From Nocardioides carbamazepini (GTDB lineage Bacteria > Actinomycetota > Actinomycetes > Propionibacteriales > Nocardioidaceae), in the NCBI RefSeq assembly GCF_024614185.1, contig NZ_JAHTLF010000024.1:186025-250024 (forward strand): a DNA stretch of 64,000 nt, written 5' to 3'. The notes beneath the pieces were generated by a model that saw only the letters and a list, made by a program, of their open reading frames with translations, was not told where the DNA came from and made no database searches. Shown one piece after another: positions 25,856 to 34,874 of this stretch. The first letter of the stretch is position 1. Each line of letters opens with the position of its first letter. The translations under genes and the position numbers were made by a program.

Positions 25856-27328
25856 ATGACCACAGCAGTCCCGCCCACGGCCGCCGTACCGACGGCCGAC
25901 GGCGCACTCGGCAAGATCGAGGCCCGCTCGATCGACTACGTGCCGCTCTCCGAGCGGACCGGCCGCCTCAGCGACCAGGCCACCATCTGGTTCGGCGGCA
26001 GTGCCCACATCCTCAGCCTCGCCACCGGCGCCATCGGCATCGCGCTCGGCCTCAACCTGGTCTGGACGCTCATCGCGCTGGTCATCGGCACCGTCCTCGG
26101 GACGGCACCGGTGGCCGCCCACGCCACGCAGGGCCCGCACCTGGGCCTGCCGCAGATGGTGCAGTCGCGTCCCCAGTTCGGCCGGTACGGCGCCCTGTTC
26201 ATCTGGGCCATGGCGATCGCCGTCTACTGGGGCTACGTCGTGCTCGGCGAGAACCTGCTCGGCGCCACCGGCAACCAGCTCGGCTGGGGCGGCGCGGTGC
26301 CGTGGACGATCATCGTGGGCGTCGTGTCGATCGTGCTCGCGATCTTCGGCTACCACTGGCTGCACGCCGCGCAGCGCTGGGTGACCCTGGCGCTCGTCGT
26401 GGCGCTCGTCGTGTACGTCGGCGGCCTCGTCGTCGGGGGCCACATCCCGGCCTCGACGATGTCGCTCGGCTCGTCGTTCTCGATCGCGCCCTTCCTCGTC
26501 GTGGTCTCGGCGTCCGCGGCGTACCAGCTCTCGTGGGCGTTCTTCGTCTCCGACTACTCCCGCTACCTGCCGCCGGACACGGACAAGCGCAAGATCATGA
26601 GGTTCACCGCGCTCGGGCTGTTCTTCGGGGTCTTCTCCTTCGAGGCCGTGGGCGCTGTCTGCGCCGCGCTGCTGCCGTCCGAGTCGATCACGGCGGGCCT
26701 CGCCGGCACCGGCGACTACGTCTTCGACGGCTTCGGCGACATCCTGCTCGTCATCGGTGCGCTCGGGCTGCTCGGCCTGATGGCGATGTGCGTGTACGGC
26801 GGCTCGCTGACCCTGATCACCGCGCTCGACAGCCTGCGGCCGGTGCGCCCGACCCGGACCATCCGGGTGGTGACCATCCTGCTGGTCGGCATCACCGGAA
26901 CCATCGCGGCGGCGTACGTGCCGACCGACTTCCTCAACACCGACTTCTACACGGTGCTCGCCGTGCTCGCGTACCTGATGGCGCCGTGGACCGCGGTCAA
27001 CCTGGTCGACTTCTTCGTCGTGCGCCGCGGTCAGTACTCGATCCGCGAGATCTTCAACGCCGACGGCATCTACGGGCTGTGGAACTGGCGCGGCATCACG
27101 GCGTACTGCGTCGCCTTCGTCGCGATGGTGCCGTTCATGTACCTGTCCTTCTACCAGGGGCCGGTCGCGAAGGCGCTGGACGGCGTCGACCTCGCCTTCT
27201 TCGTCGGGATCCCGGTCGGCGCGGTGCTCTACGCGCTGCTGTGCCGCGGGACGGACCTCGACGCCGAGCGCGCCGTGATCGCCGAGGCCGACCGTGACCT
27301 GGACGAGATCGCCGCGCCGGTCGAGTGA
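25856..27328 (+). CDS. NCS1-family cytosine/purine/allantoin-type permease
   Basis: This 490-residue membrane transporter has about 12 helices and the cytosine-permease-like signatures of NCS1: FGGSAHILSLATGAIG in helix 1, MVQSRPQFGRYGALF and VSDYSRYLPPDT. It should import a small nitrogenous compound with a cation. Known NCS1 substrates are nucleobases, hydantoins, allantoin and vitamins; the operon suggests an amine or cyclic amide here, which is not established. It lies 16 bp after the aldehyde dehydrogenase and 26 bp before the amine oxidase. Confidence 0.9.
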   Translation: MTTAVPPTAAVPTADGALGKIEARSIDYVPLSERTGRLSDQATIWFGGSAHILSLATGAIGIALGLNLVWTLIALVIGTVLGTAPVAAHATQGPHLGLPQMVQSRPQFGRYGALFIWAMAIAVYWGYVVLGENLLGATGNQLGWGGAVPWTIIVGVVSIVLAIFGYHWLHAAQRWVTLALVVALVVYVGGLVVGGHIPASTMSLGSSFSIAPFLVVVSASAAYQLSWAFFVSDYSRYLPPDTDKRKIMRFTALGLFFGVFSFEAVGAVCAALLPSESITAGLAGTGDYVFDGFGDILLVIGALGLLGLMAMCVYGGSLTLITALDSLRPVRPTRTIRVVTILLVGITGTIAAAYVPTDFLNTDFYTVLAVLAYLMAPWTAVNLVDFFVVRRGQYSIREIFNADGIYGLWNWRGITAYCVAFVAMVPFMYLSFYQGPVAKALDGVDLAFFVGIPVGAVLYALLCRGTDLDAERAVIAEADRDLDEIAAPVE

Positions 27329-27354
27329 GCGAACGCCGAGAGATGGAGGGACAC

Positions 27355-28653
27355 ATGACCACGCACGACGTCGACGTCGTGGTGATCGGGGCCGGCTTCG
27401 CCGGCCTGGTCGCAGCCCGGGAGCTCGGACGCGGCGGCCTGGACGTCCTGGTCCTCGACGCCCGGGACCGGGTCGGCGGACGGACCTGGACGGACCACCG
27501 GCTCGGCCACCAGCTCGAGCTGGGCGGCACCTGGGTGCACTGGGTGCAGCCGCACACCTGGGCGGAGCTGACCCGCTACGGGCTGGGCATCGAGCGGACC
27601 CCGGCTGCCGAGGAGGCCTACTGGCTGGGCGCCGACGAGGTCCGACGGCACGGGACCGTCGAGGACCTCATGACCGTCATCGACGCTGCGCAGCAGCGGA
27701 TCGTGGACGACGTCCGCGCGGCGATCCCGCGCGGCGTCGAGCCCACGGTCGGCGCGATCCAGCAGCTGGACGCGCTGAGCATCCAGGACCGCTTCGACGC
27801 GCTCGACCTCCCGGCCGAGGAGCGCAACGCCAACGAGGCCGTGTGGGTCGGCCACGTCAACGCTCCCCTCGACCGGGTCGGGCTGTCCAGCGCGCTGCGC
27901 TGGGTCGCGGCGACCGGCGGTCACTGGCAGCTGATGCACGAGGTGTCGTCGACCTACCGGGTCGTGGGCGGGATGTCCGGGTTCGCCGCGGCGATCGCGG
28001 CCGACGTACCCGGCGAGATCCGGCTGTCGACGGCGGTCACCCGCGTCGAGCAGGCCGATGGTGTCCTGCTGGTGGGCTGCGCGGACGGCACCGTGGTCCG
28101 CGCCCGCCGGGTGGTCAGCACGCTGCCGGTCAACGCGATCGGCGGCATCGACTGGAGTGCCGAGCTGCCGGCCGCGTGGCGGCGGGCCAACAAGGAGAAG
28201 GTCGCCTCCCAGGGCGTGAAGGTCTGGATCAAGGTGCGTGGCCGGGTCCCGCGGTTCGTCGGCTACACCAGCCAGCGACACCCGCTCTCGGTGCTGAAGA
28301 GCGAGCTCGTCGACGACGACTCCACCGTGCTCGTGGCGTTCGGCCCCGACCACACCGCGCTCGACACGACCGACCTCGCGCAGGTGCAGGCGGCCGTCGA
28401 CGCCTTCCGCGACGACCTCGAGGTGCTCGAGGTGACCGCCCACGACTGGATGGCGGATCCCTGGGCGGCGACCACCTGGATGACGCACCGGCCGGGACAG
28501 CTCACCCGCGACCTCGCCGAGCTGCAGGAGCCGTGGGGGCAGGTGCACTTCGCGACCAGCGACAATGCCTCCCTGTGGGGCGGATTCGTCGACGGGGCGA
28601 TCGAGAGCGGGCTGCGCGAGGCGCGGCTGATCCTGGCGGAGGTGCCGCGATGA
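27355..28653 (+). CDS. Flavin-containing amine oxidase
   Basis: This 432-residue FAD enzyme starts with the dinucleotide-binding motif VVVIGAGFAGLVAAREL and the following ARDRVGGRTWT, typical of monoamine/polyamine oxidases. GGTWVHW and the C-terminal segment DNASLWGGFVDGAIESGL complete the FAD site. It would oxidatively deaminate an amine to an aldehyde plus ammonia and H2O2. The ATG at 27355 follows GGAGGG. Its stop overlaps the next gene (ATGA). In the operon it would supply the aldehyde for one of the two dehydrogenases. Confidence 0.9.
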   Translation: MTTHDVDVVVIGAGFAGLVAARELGRGGLDVLVLDARDRVGGRTWTDHRLGHQLELGGTWVHWVQPHTWAELTRYGLGIERTPAAEEAYWLGADEVRRHGTVEDLMTVIDAAQQRIVDDVRAAIPRGVEPTVGAIQQLDALSIQDRFDALDLPAEERNANEAVWVGHVNAPLDRVGLSSALRWVAATGGHWQLMHEVSSTYRVVGGMSGFAAAIAADVPGEIRLSTAVTRVEQADGVLLVGCADGTVVRARRVVSTLPVNAIGGIDWSAELPAAWRRANKEKVASQGVKVWIKVRGRVPRFVGYTSQRHPLSVLKSELVDDDSTVLVAFGPDHTALDTTDLAQVQAAVDAFRDDLEVLEVTAHDWMADPWAATTWMTHRPGQLTRDLAELQEPWGQVHFATSDNASLWGGFVDGAIESGLREARLILAEVPR

Positions 28654-30137
28654 CGCAGGTGTCGTACGACCCCCGCACCGGTGGGATCAACGGCGAGGTC
28701 GGCGACTCGACGGCCGAGGAGGTCCGGGCCGCCGTCCGGGCGGCCGCGGTGGCGGCGCCGACGGTGGCGGCCCTCTCCCCCGCCGTACGACGCGACTGGC
28801 TGGTCGCGGTCGCCGACGCGCTGGAGTCCGACCTCGACGCACTCGTCGCCCTCGCCGACGCCGAGACCGCTCTGGGCACCGCCCGGCTGGCCGGCGAGGT
28901 GCAGCGCGCCGCCGGACAGCTGCGGTTCTACGGCGCGGTCGCGGCGGAGGGCTCCTGGCTCGGCGCCACCCTCGACACCGCCGGCCCGCACCTGGCCCGC
29001 ACCAAGGTGCCCCTGGGGCCGGTCGCGGTGTTCGGGGCGAGCAACTTCCCGCTCGGGTTCGGCGTCGTCGGCAACGACACCGCCTCGGCGATCGCGGCCG
29101 GCTGCCCGGTCGTCGCCAAGGCGCACCCGGCGCATCCGCTGCTGAGCGAGCGGCTGGCCGCCCTGGCCCGGGCCGCGTTGAGCACTGCCGGGGCACCCGA
29201 GAGCGTCCTCGGCCTCGTCACGGGCCAGCAGGCCGGCGTCGACCTGGTCCGGTCGCCGGAGATCGCGGCGGTCGGCTTCACCGGGTCGCAGGCGGGTGGC
29301 CTGGCGCTGTGGCGGATCGCCAACGAGCGCGAGGTCGTGATCCCGGTGTACGCCGAGATGGGCACCGTCAACCCGGTCGTGGTCACGCAGGCCGCCGCGT
29401 CACGGATGGCCGAGATCGCAGTGGGCCTCGTCGGCTCGTTCACCCTCGGCTCCGGCCAGTTCTGCACCAAGCCCGGGCTGCTGCTCGCGCCCCGCGGCGT
29501 GGATGCCGCGCACGAGGTCGCCCAGGCGCTCCGATCGGCCGCCCCGGCGCCGGTCATGCTCACCTCGGCGATCGCCGCCGCCGTCCGGGCGGGCGTCGAG
29601 GAGCTGGTCGCCGCCGGCGGCCGGCTCGTCGTCGCCGTCGAGCCCGCGCCCGGCAGCGGGTGGGACGCTCCGGCCGCTGTCGTGGAGGTCGACGCCCACC
29701 GGTTGGTCCCGGGGAGCCGGCTGCTCGAGGAGTGCTTCGGTGCGGTCGTGGTCGTCGCCGAGTACGACGACCCGACGGAGCGCGACGCCGTCCTCGACCG
29801 CCTGCAGGGTGCCCTCGCCGCCAGCGTCGTCACGGACGGACCGGACGACCCGGAAGGCGCCGTCCTCGCCCGCCGTCTCGGCGGACAGGTCGGCCGGGTC
29901 GTCGTCGACGACTGGCCGACCGGCGTGGCGTACACCTGGGCGCAGCACCACGGCGGCCCCTGGCCGGCGACCTCGGCACCCGCCGCGACCTCGGTGGGCG
30001 CGGGCGCGCTCGACCGGTTCGTGCGCCCGGTGACCTTCCAGGACGTGCCGGACGCCTGGCTGCCGGAGCCGGTGCGGGCCGCCAACCCGTGGCGGGTGCC
30101 GCGTCGGGTCGACGGCGTCCTGGAGGTGCCGCGATGA
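28650..30137 (+). CDS. Aldehyde dehydrogenase, 2-oxoglutarate-semialdehyde dehydrogenase type
   Basis: This 495-residue dehydrogenase differs from the one at 24403 and belongs to the NADP-type branch with FGASNFPLGFGVVGNDTASA and VVAKAHPAHPLLSE. FTGSQAGG, the base Glu in PVYAEMGTVNP and the catalytic Cys in GSGQFCTKPG are intact. Relatives oxidise 2,5-dioxopentanoate (2-oxoglutarate semialdehyde) in sugar-acid and hydroxyproline breakdown. Two aldehyde dehydrogenases in one operon suggest two aldehyde intermediates, or a substrate and a toxic by-product. It is coupled by 4-nt overlaps to genes on both sides. Confidence 0.88.
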   Translation: MTQVSYDPRTGGINGEVGDSTAEEVRAAVRAAAVAAPTVAALSPAVRRDWLVAVADALESDLDALVALADAETALGTARLAGEVQRAAGQLRFYGAVAAEGSWLGATLDTAGPHLARTKVPLGPVAVFGASNFPLGFGVVGNDTASAIAAGCPVVAKAHPAHPLLSERLAALARAALSTAGAPESVLGLVTGQQAGVDLVRSPEIAAVGFTGSQAGGLALWRIANEREVVIPVYAEMGTVNPVVVTQAAASRMAEIAVGLVGSFTLGSGQFCTKPGLLLAPRGVDAAHEVAQALRSAAPAPVMLTSAIAAAVRAGVEELVAAGGRLVVAVEPAPGSGWDAPAAVVEVDAHRLVPGSRLLEECFGAVVVVAEYDDPTERDAVLDRLQGALAASVVTDGPDDPEGAVLARRLGGQVGRVVVDDWPTGVAYTWAQHHGGPWPATSAPAATSVGAGALDRFVRPVTFQDVPDAWLPEPVRAANPWRVPRRVDGVLEVPR

Positions 30138-31276
30138 CCGCGCCCCTCGACGGCGTCGTCGTCGCCGACCTCAGCCGGGTGCTGGCCGGGCCGCTCGCCG
30201 CGAGCATGCTGGCCGACCTCGGCGCCACGGTGGTCAAGGTCGAGCGCCCCGGGACCGGCGACGACACCAGGCAGTGGGGCCCGCCGTGGACGGAGACCTC
30301 GAGCTCGTACTTCGAGTGCGCCAACCGCTCGAAGCAGTCGGTCGAGCTCGACCTCGACGACCCGGACGACCGCTCGCTCGCCGTCGAGCTGACCCGTCGC
30401 GCGGATGTCGTCATCGAGAACTACCGGTCCGGCGCCCTCGATCGGCGCGACCTCGGCTACGAGCAGGTGGCCGCGCGCAACCCGGGTGTCGTCTACGCCT
30501 CGATCAGCGGCTTCGGGTCCGCCGGCGGCCGGGACCTGCCCGGCTACGACTTCCTCGTCCAGGCGGTCGGCGGCCTGATGAGCGTCACCGGCGACCCGGC
30601 CGAGCCGACCAAGGTCGGCGTCGCCCTGGTCGACGTGCTGACCGCGAAGGACGCGACCATCGGCATCCTCGCCGCGCTGCGCGAGCGCGAGGCCAGCGGC
30701 CGGGGTCAGCGGGTCGAGGTGAACCTGCTGTCCAGCCTGCTCGGCTCGCTGGCCAACCAGGCCTCCGGCTTCCTGACGACGGGCCGGGCTCCGGCCGCGA
30801 TGGCCAACCAGCACCCGTCGATCGCGCCGTACGAGACGCTCTCGGCCGCCGACGGCCTGGTCGCCGTGTGCTGCGGCAACGACGGCCAGTTCCGCCGGCT
30901 GGCGCAGGTGCTCGAGCTGCCCCGTCTCGCCGACGACCCGCGGTTCGCGACCAACCCGGCCCGCGTCGAGCACCGCCCGGCGCTCGTCGCCGCCCTTGAG
31001 AAGCAGCTCGGCCAGGGGCCGGTCGCCGCCTGGGTCGATCAGCTTCAGGCGGCCGGCGTCCCGGCGGGCGCGGTCGGCAGCGTCGCCGACGCCTTCGCCC
31101 TCGCCGAGCGCCTCGGCCTGCGTCCTACGGTGGACGTCGGCCCCGACGCCCCGCCCCAGGTGCGCAACCCGATCACCCTCGGCCGCACCCCCATCAGCCG
31201 GTACGCCGCACCGCCGCGGCTCGGCGAGCACACCAACGACGTCCGCCGCTGGCTGACCGAAGGAGAAGGATCATGA
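30134..31276 (+). CDS. Type III CoA-transferase (CaiB/BaiF family)
   Basis: This 380-residue protein begins PLDGVVVADLSRVLAGPLA, the family N-terminus, and has VVKVERPGTGDD, ANRSKQSVELDL and VIENYRSGALDR. The catalytic aspartate is most likely in VGVALVDVLTAKDATIG. Family members move CoA between carboxylic acids, with no ATP use. Placed directly before a glutaryl-CoA dehydrogenase, the best inference is succinyl-CoA:glutarate CoA-transferase, which would activate glutarate. It is coupled by 4-nt overlaps to both neighbours. Confidence 0.9.
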   Translation: MTAPLDGVVVADLSRVLAGPLAASMLADLGATVVKVERPGTGDDTRQWGPPWTETSSSYFECANRSKQSVELDLDDPDDRSLAVELTRRADVVIENYRSGALDRRDLGYEQVAARNPGVVYASISGFGSAGGRDLPGYDFLVQAVGGLMSVTGDPAEPTKVGVALVDVLTAKDATIGILAALREREASGRGQRVEVNLLSSLLGSLANQASGFLTTGRAPAAMANQHPSIAPYETLSAADGLVAVCCGNDGQFRRLAQVLELPRLADDPRFATNPARVEHRPALVAALEKQLGQGPVAAWVDQLQAAGVPAGAVGSVADAFALAERLGLRPTVDVGPDAPPQVRNPITLGRTPISRYAAPPRLGEHTNDVRRWLTEGEGS

Positions 31277-32451
31277 GCACCGCACCCCTGGACCTCGCCG
31301 GGATCGATGACCTGCTGTCCGAGGACGAGAAGACCGTGCGCGCCACCGTCCGCCAGCTGTGTGATGAGCGGATCGACCCGTACGTCGCGGACTGGTTCGA
31401 GCAGGGTGCGCTGCCCGACGTCCGGGGCCTGGCCAAGGAGCTTGGCTCGCTCGGTCTGCTGGGCATGCACCTGACCGGCTACGGCTGTGCGGGGATGTCG
31501 GCGACCGACTACGGCCTGGCCTGCCTCGAGCTCGAGGCCTCCGACTCGGGGATCCGCTCGCTGGTCTCCGTGCAGGGGTCGTTGGCGATGTTCGCGATCT
31601 GGCGGTGGGGCTCGCAGGAGCACAAGAGCGAGTGGCTGCCCCGGATGGCCGCGGGCGAGGCGATCGGCTGCTTCGGCCTGACCGAGCCCGACGCCGGGTC
31701 CGACCCGGGCAGCATGCGCACCCGTGCCCGCCGGGTCGCCGGCGACGGCTCGGACTGGGTCCTGGACGGGCGGAAGATGTGGATCACGAACTCCTCGGTC
31801 GCCGATGTCGCGGTGGTGTGGGCCCAGAGCGACGAGGGCGTGCGCGGCTTCGTCGTACCCACCGACACCCCCGGCTTCTCCGCCCCGGAGATCAAGCACA
31901 AGCAGTCGCTGCGTGCGTCGGTGACCGGCGAGATCGTGCTCGACGACGTCCGGCTCCCCGCGTCCGCGGCGTTCGCGGAGGTGCGGGGTCTCAAGGGGCC
32001 GCTGTCGTGCCTCAACGAGGCGCGCTACGGCATCGTGTGGGGGGCGATGGGCGCGGCGCGGTCCTCCCTGGAGGCGGCGCTGGACTACGCGAACCAGCGG
32101 GTCCAGTTCGGCAAGCCGATCTCGGCCTTCCAGCTGACCCAGCACAAGCTCGTGGAGATGAACGTGGAGTACACCAAGGGCATGCTGCTCGCGCTGCACC
32201 TGGGTCGTCGCAAGGACGCCGGGACGTTGCGCCCCGAGCAGGTCAGCCTGGGCAAGCTCAACAACGTCCGCGAGGCGTTGGATATCTGCCGCACGGCCCG
32301 CACGATCATGGGCGCCAACGGCATCTCGCTGGAGTACCCGGTCATCCGTCACATGAACAACCTCGAGTCCGTGCTGACCTACGAGGGCACCGTCGAGATG
32401 CACACCCTGGTCCTCGGCCAGGCCATGACCGGGCACGCGGCCTTCCGGTGA
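31273..32451 (+). CDS. gcdH: Glutaryl-CoA dehydrogenase
   Basis: This 392-residue flavoenzyme of the acyl-CoA dehydrogenase family follows the glutaryl-CoA dehydrogenase pattern closely: SLVSVQGSLAM-type helix, CFGLTEPDAGSDPGSMRTRAR, KMWITNSSVADVAVVWA, CLNEARYGIVWG, and the catalytic base Glu in TYEGTVEMH. It converts glutaryl-CoA to crotonyl-CoA and CO2, passing electrons to ETF. These matches are far better than to other acyl-CoA dehydrogenases. It ends the catabolic operon and overlaps the CoA-transferase gene by 4 nt. Confidence 0.92.
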   Translation: MSTAPLDLAGIDDLLSEDEKTVRATVRQLCDERIDPYVADWFEQGALPDVRGLAKELGSLGLLGMHLTGYGCAGMSATDYGLACLELEASDSGIRSLVSVQGSLAMFAIWRWGSQEHKSEWLPRMAAGEAIGCFGLTEPDAGSDPGSMRTRARRVAGDGSDWVLDGRKMWITNSSVADVAVVWAQSDEGVRGFVVPTDTPGFSAPEIKHKQSLRASVTGEIVLDDVRLPASAAFAEVRGLKGPLSCLNEARYGIVWGAMGAARSSLEAALDYANQRVQFGKPISAFQLTQHKLVEMNVEYTKGMLLALHLGRRKDAGTLRPEQVSLGKLNNVREALDICRTARTIMGANGISLEYPVIRHMNNLESVLTYEGTVEMHTLVLGQAMTGHAAFR

Positions 32452-32492
32452 TGCGCTGACACCGGCCTCTCGTCGTACGCCATGATCGTCGT

Positions 32493-32975
32493 ATGCGATT
32501 CAGCCGAGAGCTCGCCTACGACGCCCCGCCGGAGGAGGTGTTCGCGATGCTCGCGGACCCCGCCTTCAGGGAGAGGGTCGGCGCCGCCCAGGACGTCGTG
32601 TCCATCGACGTCACCCTCACCCCGGACGGTGCCGGCTTCACGCTGGTCAGCGACCAGGTGCAGAACACCGCCGGGCTGCCCGCGATCGCCAAGAGGATCG
32701 CGGGCGACACCACCCGGGCCGTGATCCGCGAGGAGTGGTCCGACACCTCGTCGGGCACCATCGAGATCACCGCTCCCGGCAAGCCCACCAAGGCCACCGG
32801 GACGCTCCGGCTCACGCCGGCAGGTGCGGGCACGACGTACGTCCAGGAGCTCGACGTCGTCGTCAAGGTCCCGCTGGTCGCCGGCAAGCTGGAGAGACTG
32901 ATGGCCGACAACATCGACGCAGGCCTGACCACCGAGCACACGGTGGGCACGGCCTGGCTGAAGGGAGAGCGCTGA
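32493..32975 (+). CDS. DUF2505 family protein (first of tandem pair)
   Basis: This 160-residue protein begins MRFSRELAYDAPPEEVFAML and looks like a START/SRPBCC-type fold of the DUF2505 family, which is restricted mainly to actinobacteria and has no known function. There is no signal peptide. The hydrophobic PLVAGKLERLMADNIDAGL near the end is the family's closing helix. It is followed after a single base by a paralogue, so the two are co-transcribed. Whether it belongs to the catabolic operon, 41 bp upstream, is unclear. Confidence 0.85.
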   Translation: MRFSRELAYDAPPEEVFAMLADPAFRERVGAAQDVVSIDVTLTPDGAGFTLVSDQVQNTAGLPAIAKRIAGDTTRAVIREEWSDTSSGTIEITAPGKPTKATGTLRLTPAGAGTTYVQELDVVVKVPLVAGKLERLMADNIDAGLTTEHTVGTAWLKGER

Positions 32976-32976
32976 G

Positions 32977-33462
32977 ATGGCGACCCGACTGGTGCACGAG
33001 ATGACCTACGACGCCTCCGCGATCGAGGTCGCGGCGATGCTCACCGACCCGGCGTTCCGGGAGACGGTGTGCCGCAACCAGCGCGCGACGTCCTACGCCG
33101 TCGAGATCGAGGGCAACGTCGACGCGAAGGCCGTGCGGATCGAGATGGAGCAGCCCACCGACAAGGTGCCGTCGTTCGCGAAGAAGTTCATCGGCGCGAC
33201 CACCACGATCGTGCAGACCGAGACCTGGGCGAGCCCGCTGAAGGCGACCGTCACCGTCGGCATCCCCGGCAAGCCCGGAGAGATCAACGGCACCACCACG
33301 CTGGTCGAGACCGACGGTGTCACCAAGGAGACGGTCGACCTCGAGATCAAGGTGAAGATCCCGCTCGTCGCGGGCAAGATCGAGGAGCTGCTGGCCAAGC
33401 TGCTCGGCAGCGCGCTGCGCGCCGAGGAGCGCACCGGCAAGGAGTGGCTCTCCAGTCGCTAG
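32977..33462 (+). CDS. DUF2505 family protein (second of tandem pair)
   Basis: This 161-residue paralogue of the preceding protein shares the start pattern (LVHEMTYDASAIEVAAMLTDPAFRE), the central GxPGKP segment and the closing IPLVAGKIEELLAKLLGSAL. Sequence identity is moderate, so the duplication is not recent. Both could bind a hydrophobic ligand in the SRPBCC cavity, which is inference from fold. Its 3' end overlaps the convergent XRE-cupin gene by 4 bp. Confidence 0.85.
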   Translation: MATRLVHEMTYDASAIEVAAMLTDPAFRETVCRNQRATSYAVEIEGNVDAKAVRIEMEQPTDKVPSFAKKFIGATTTIVQTETWASPLKATVTVGIPGKPGEINGTTTLVETDGVTKETVDLEIKVKIPLVAGKIEELLAKLLGSALRAEERTGKEWLSSR

Positions 33463-34055
33463 TCGGATCCGCGCGGTCGGGGCGCGGCTCGGACGTGGGC
33501 GCGCTCACCCTGCTTGCCGATCAGGCTGAGGTACTCCACCGGACCTGAGCTGGTGGCCGCGGCCCAGTGCGGGGTGCGGGTGTCGAACTCCGCGGCCTCC
33601 CCGGGCTCGAGGATGAGATCGTGCTCCCCCAGCACGAGTCGGAGTCGTCCATTGAGGACGTAGAGCCAGTCGTAGCCGTCGTGGACGCGCAGATCGGGCT
33701 CGGCGTCGTCGGAACCTGTGGGGAGGACGAACTTGTAGGCCTGGATCCCGCCGGGCCTGCGGGTCAGGGGGAGGACCGTGGATCCGTCCGCACACGCGAT
33801 GGGCCGCAGGTTGACGCGTGGGTTGCCGGTGGGCGGCGCATCGACCAGCTCGTCGAGCGTCACGCCATAGGAGCGAGCCAAAGGCAACAACTGCTCCAGG
33901 GTGGGCCGCCGCAGGCCGGCCTCGAGCCGGGACAGGGTGCTGGTCGAGATCCCGGTCTCCTCGGCGAGGTCACTGAGGGTGATGTCGCGACGCCGGCGCA
34001 GCTGCTTGAGGCGCGGACCGACGGCGTCGAGAGTGCGACCGGTCGTGTCGTCCAT
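33459..34055 (-). CDS. XRE-family regulator with C-terminal cupin domain
   Basis: This ~198-residue regulator has an N-terminal helix-turn-helix (LKQLRRRRDITLSDLAEETGISTSTLSRLEAG) and a C-terminal cupin (residues ~95-180, with HDGYDWLYVLNGRLRLVLGEHD and EPGEAAEFDTRTPHW). Such proteins usually sense a small molecule in the cupin barrel and repress adjacent genes. It is divergent from a methyltransferase and an MFS exporter. The ATG at 34055 is preferred because a longer TTG start would place coding sequence over a TTGCC-N4-GGCAA palindrome, the probable operator. Confidence 0.87.
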   Translation of the reverse strand: MDDTTGRTLDAVGPRLKQLRRRRDITLSDLAEETGISTSTLSRLEAGLRRPTLEQLLPLARSYGVTLDELVDAPPTGNPRVNLRPIACADGSTVLPLTRRPGGIQAYKFVLPTGSDDAEPDLRVHDGYDWLYVLNGRLRLVLGEHDLILEPGEAAEFDTRTPHWAAATSSGPVEYLSLIGKQGERAHVRAAPRPRGSD

Positions 34056-34065
34056 GCCGGTCAGT

Positions 34066-34079
34066 TTGCCATTCGGCAA
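34066..34079. promoter_or_regulatory. Candidate operator of the XRE-cupin regulator
   Basis: TTGCC-ATTC-GGCAA is a perfect 5-bp-arm inverted repeat 11 bp upstream of the regulator start, in the divergent region it shares with the methyltransferase gene. Confidence 0.4.
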
Positions 34080-34152
34080 CAACCTTTGCGAATCCGCCGC
34101 CCGCCACCCACGATCGAGGTGAAGGGACGTGAGGGACGTGAGGAAGACCGCG

Positions 34153-34791
34153 ATGACGCACTCGTTCGACCAGGACTACTGGGACCGGCACTGGCAGGGC
34201 GACCGAGCCGGTGCTCCCGCCGCCGAGGCGGGCGCTCCGCCCCACCCGCACCTGCCGCGGGAGACCGGTGACCTCACCCCCGGAACGGCGCTCGACGCCG
34301 GCTGTGGCGCGGGAGCGGAGGCGATCTGGCTCGCGTCCCGCGGGTGGCGGGTCACCGCCGCGGACATCGCGGAACGGGCGCTGGCCCGTGCGGCCGAGCT
34401 CGCGGCCGCGAGCGGGGTCGCGGATCGGGTCCAGTGGGTCCACGCCGACCTGTCCCGCTGGGAGCCGGGCACGACGTACGACCTGGTCACCACCCACTAC
34501 GCGCACCCCGCCATGCCCCAGCTGGAGTTCTACGACCGCGTTGCGACATGGGTCGCCCCGAGCGGCACCCTGCTGATCGTCGGGCACCTGCACCGCGACC
34601 ACGGACACGGACCTGGTGGGGCTGAGCCGCCGGCCGCGGCGACGGCGACCGCAGCCGGCATCACGGCCCGGCTCGATCCGGCCCGGTGGGACGTCGTGAC
34701 CGCCGAGGAGTCCCCCCGTGCCGTGACCGGCCACGGCGCGTGCGCGGTCACGTTGCACGACGTCGTCGTTCGAGCGACCCGGCGCGCCTGA
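34153..34791 (+). CDS. SAM-dependent class I methyltransferase
   Basis: This 212-residue protein has the Rossmann motif I ALDAGCGAGAEAIWLASRG, an acidic end of strand 2 in VTAADIAERAL and a WVHADLSRWEPG motif III region. It begins SFDQDYWDRHW, as in small-molecule methyltransferases of the UbiE/tellurite-resistance TehB type. Substrate is unknown. The ATG at 34153 follows GAGGAAG; a GTG at 34129 is an alternative. It is divergent from the XRE-cupin gene and 83 bp before an exporter, suggesting a detoxification or resistance pair. Confidence 0.87.
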   Translation: MTHSFDQDYWDRHWQGDRAGAPAAEAGAPPHPHLPRETGDLTPGTALDAGCGAGAEAIWLASRGWRVTAADIAERALARAAELAAASGVADRVQWVHADLSRWEPGTTYDLVTTHYAHPAMPQLEFYDRVATWVAPSGTLLIVGHLHRDHGHGPGGAEPPAAATATAAGITARLDPARWDVVTAEESPRAVTGHGACAVTLHDVVVRATRRA

Positions 34792-34874
34792 CCCAGCCAT
34801 CCAGACCGCCGGCCCCCGGAGCGGTGCCGGCGCGACCTCGTCCTGCCACCGGGCAGGCGGTGAAGGGAAATCCC

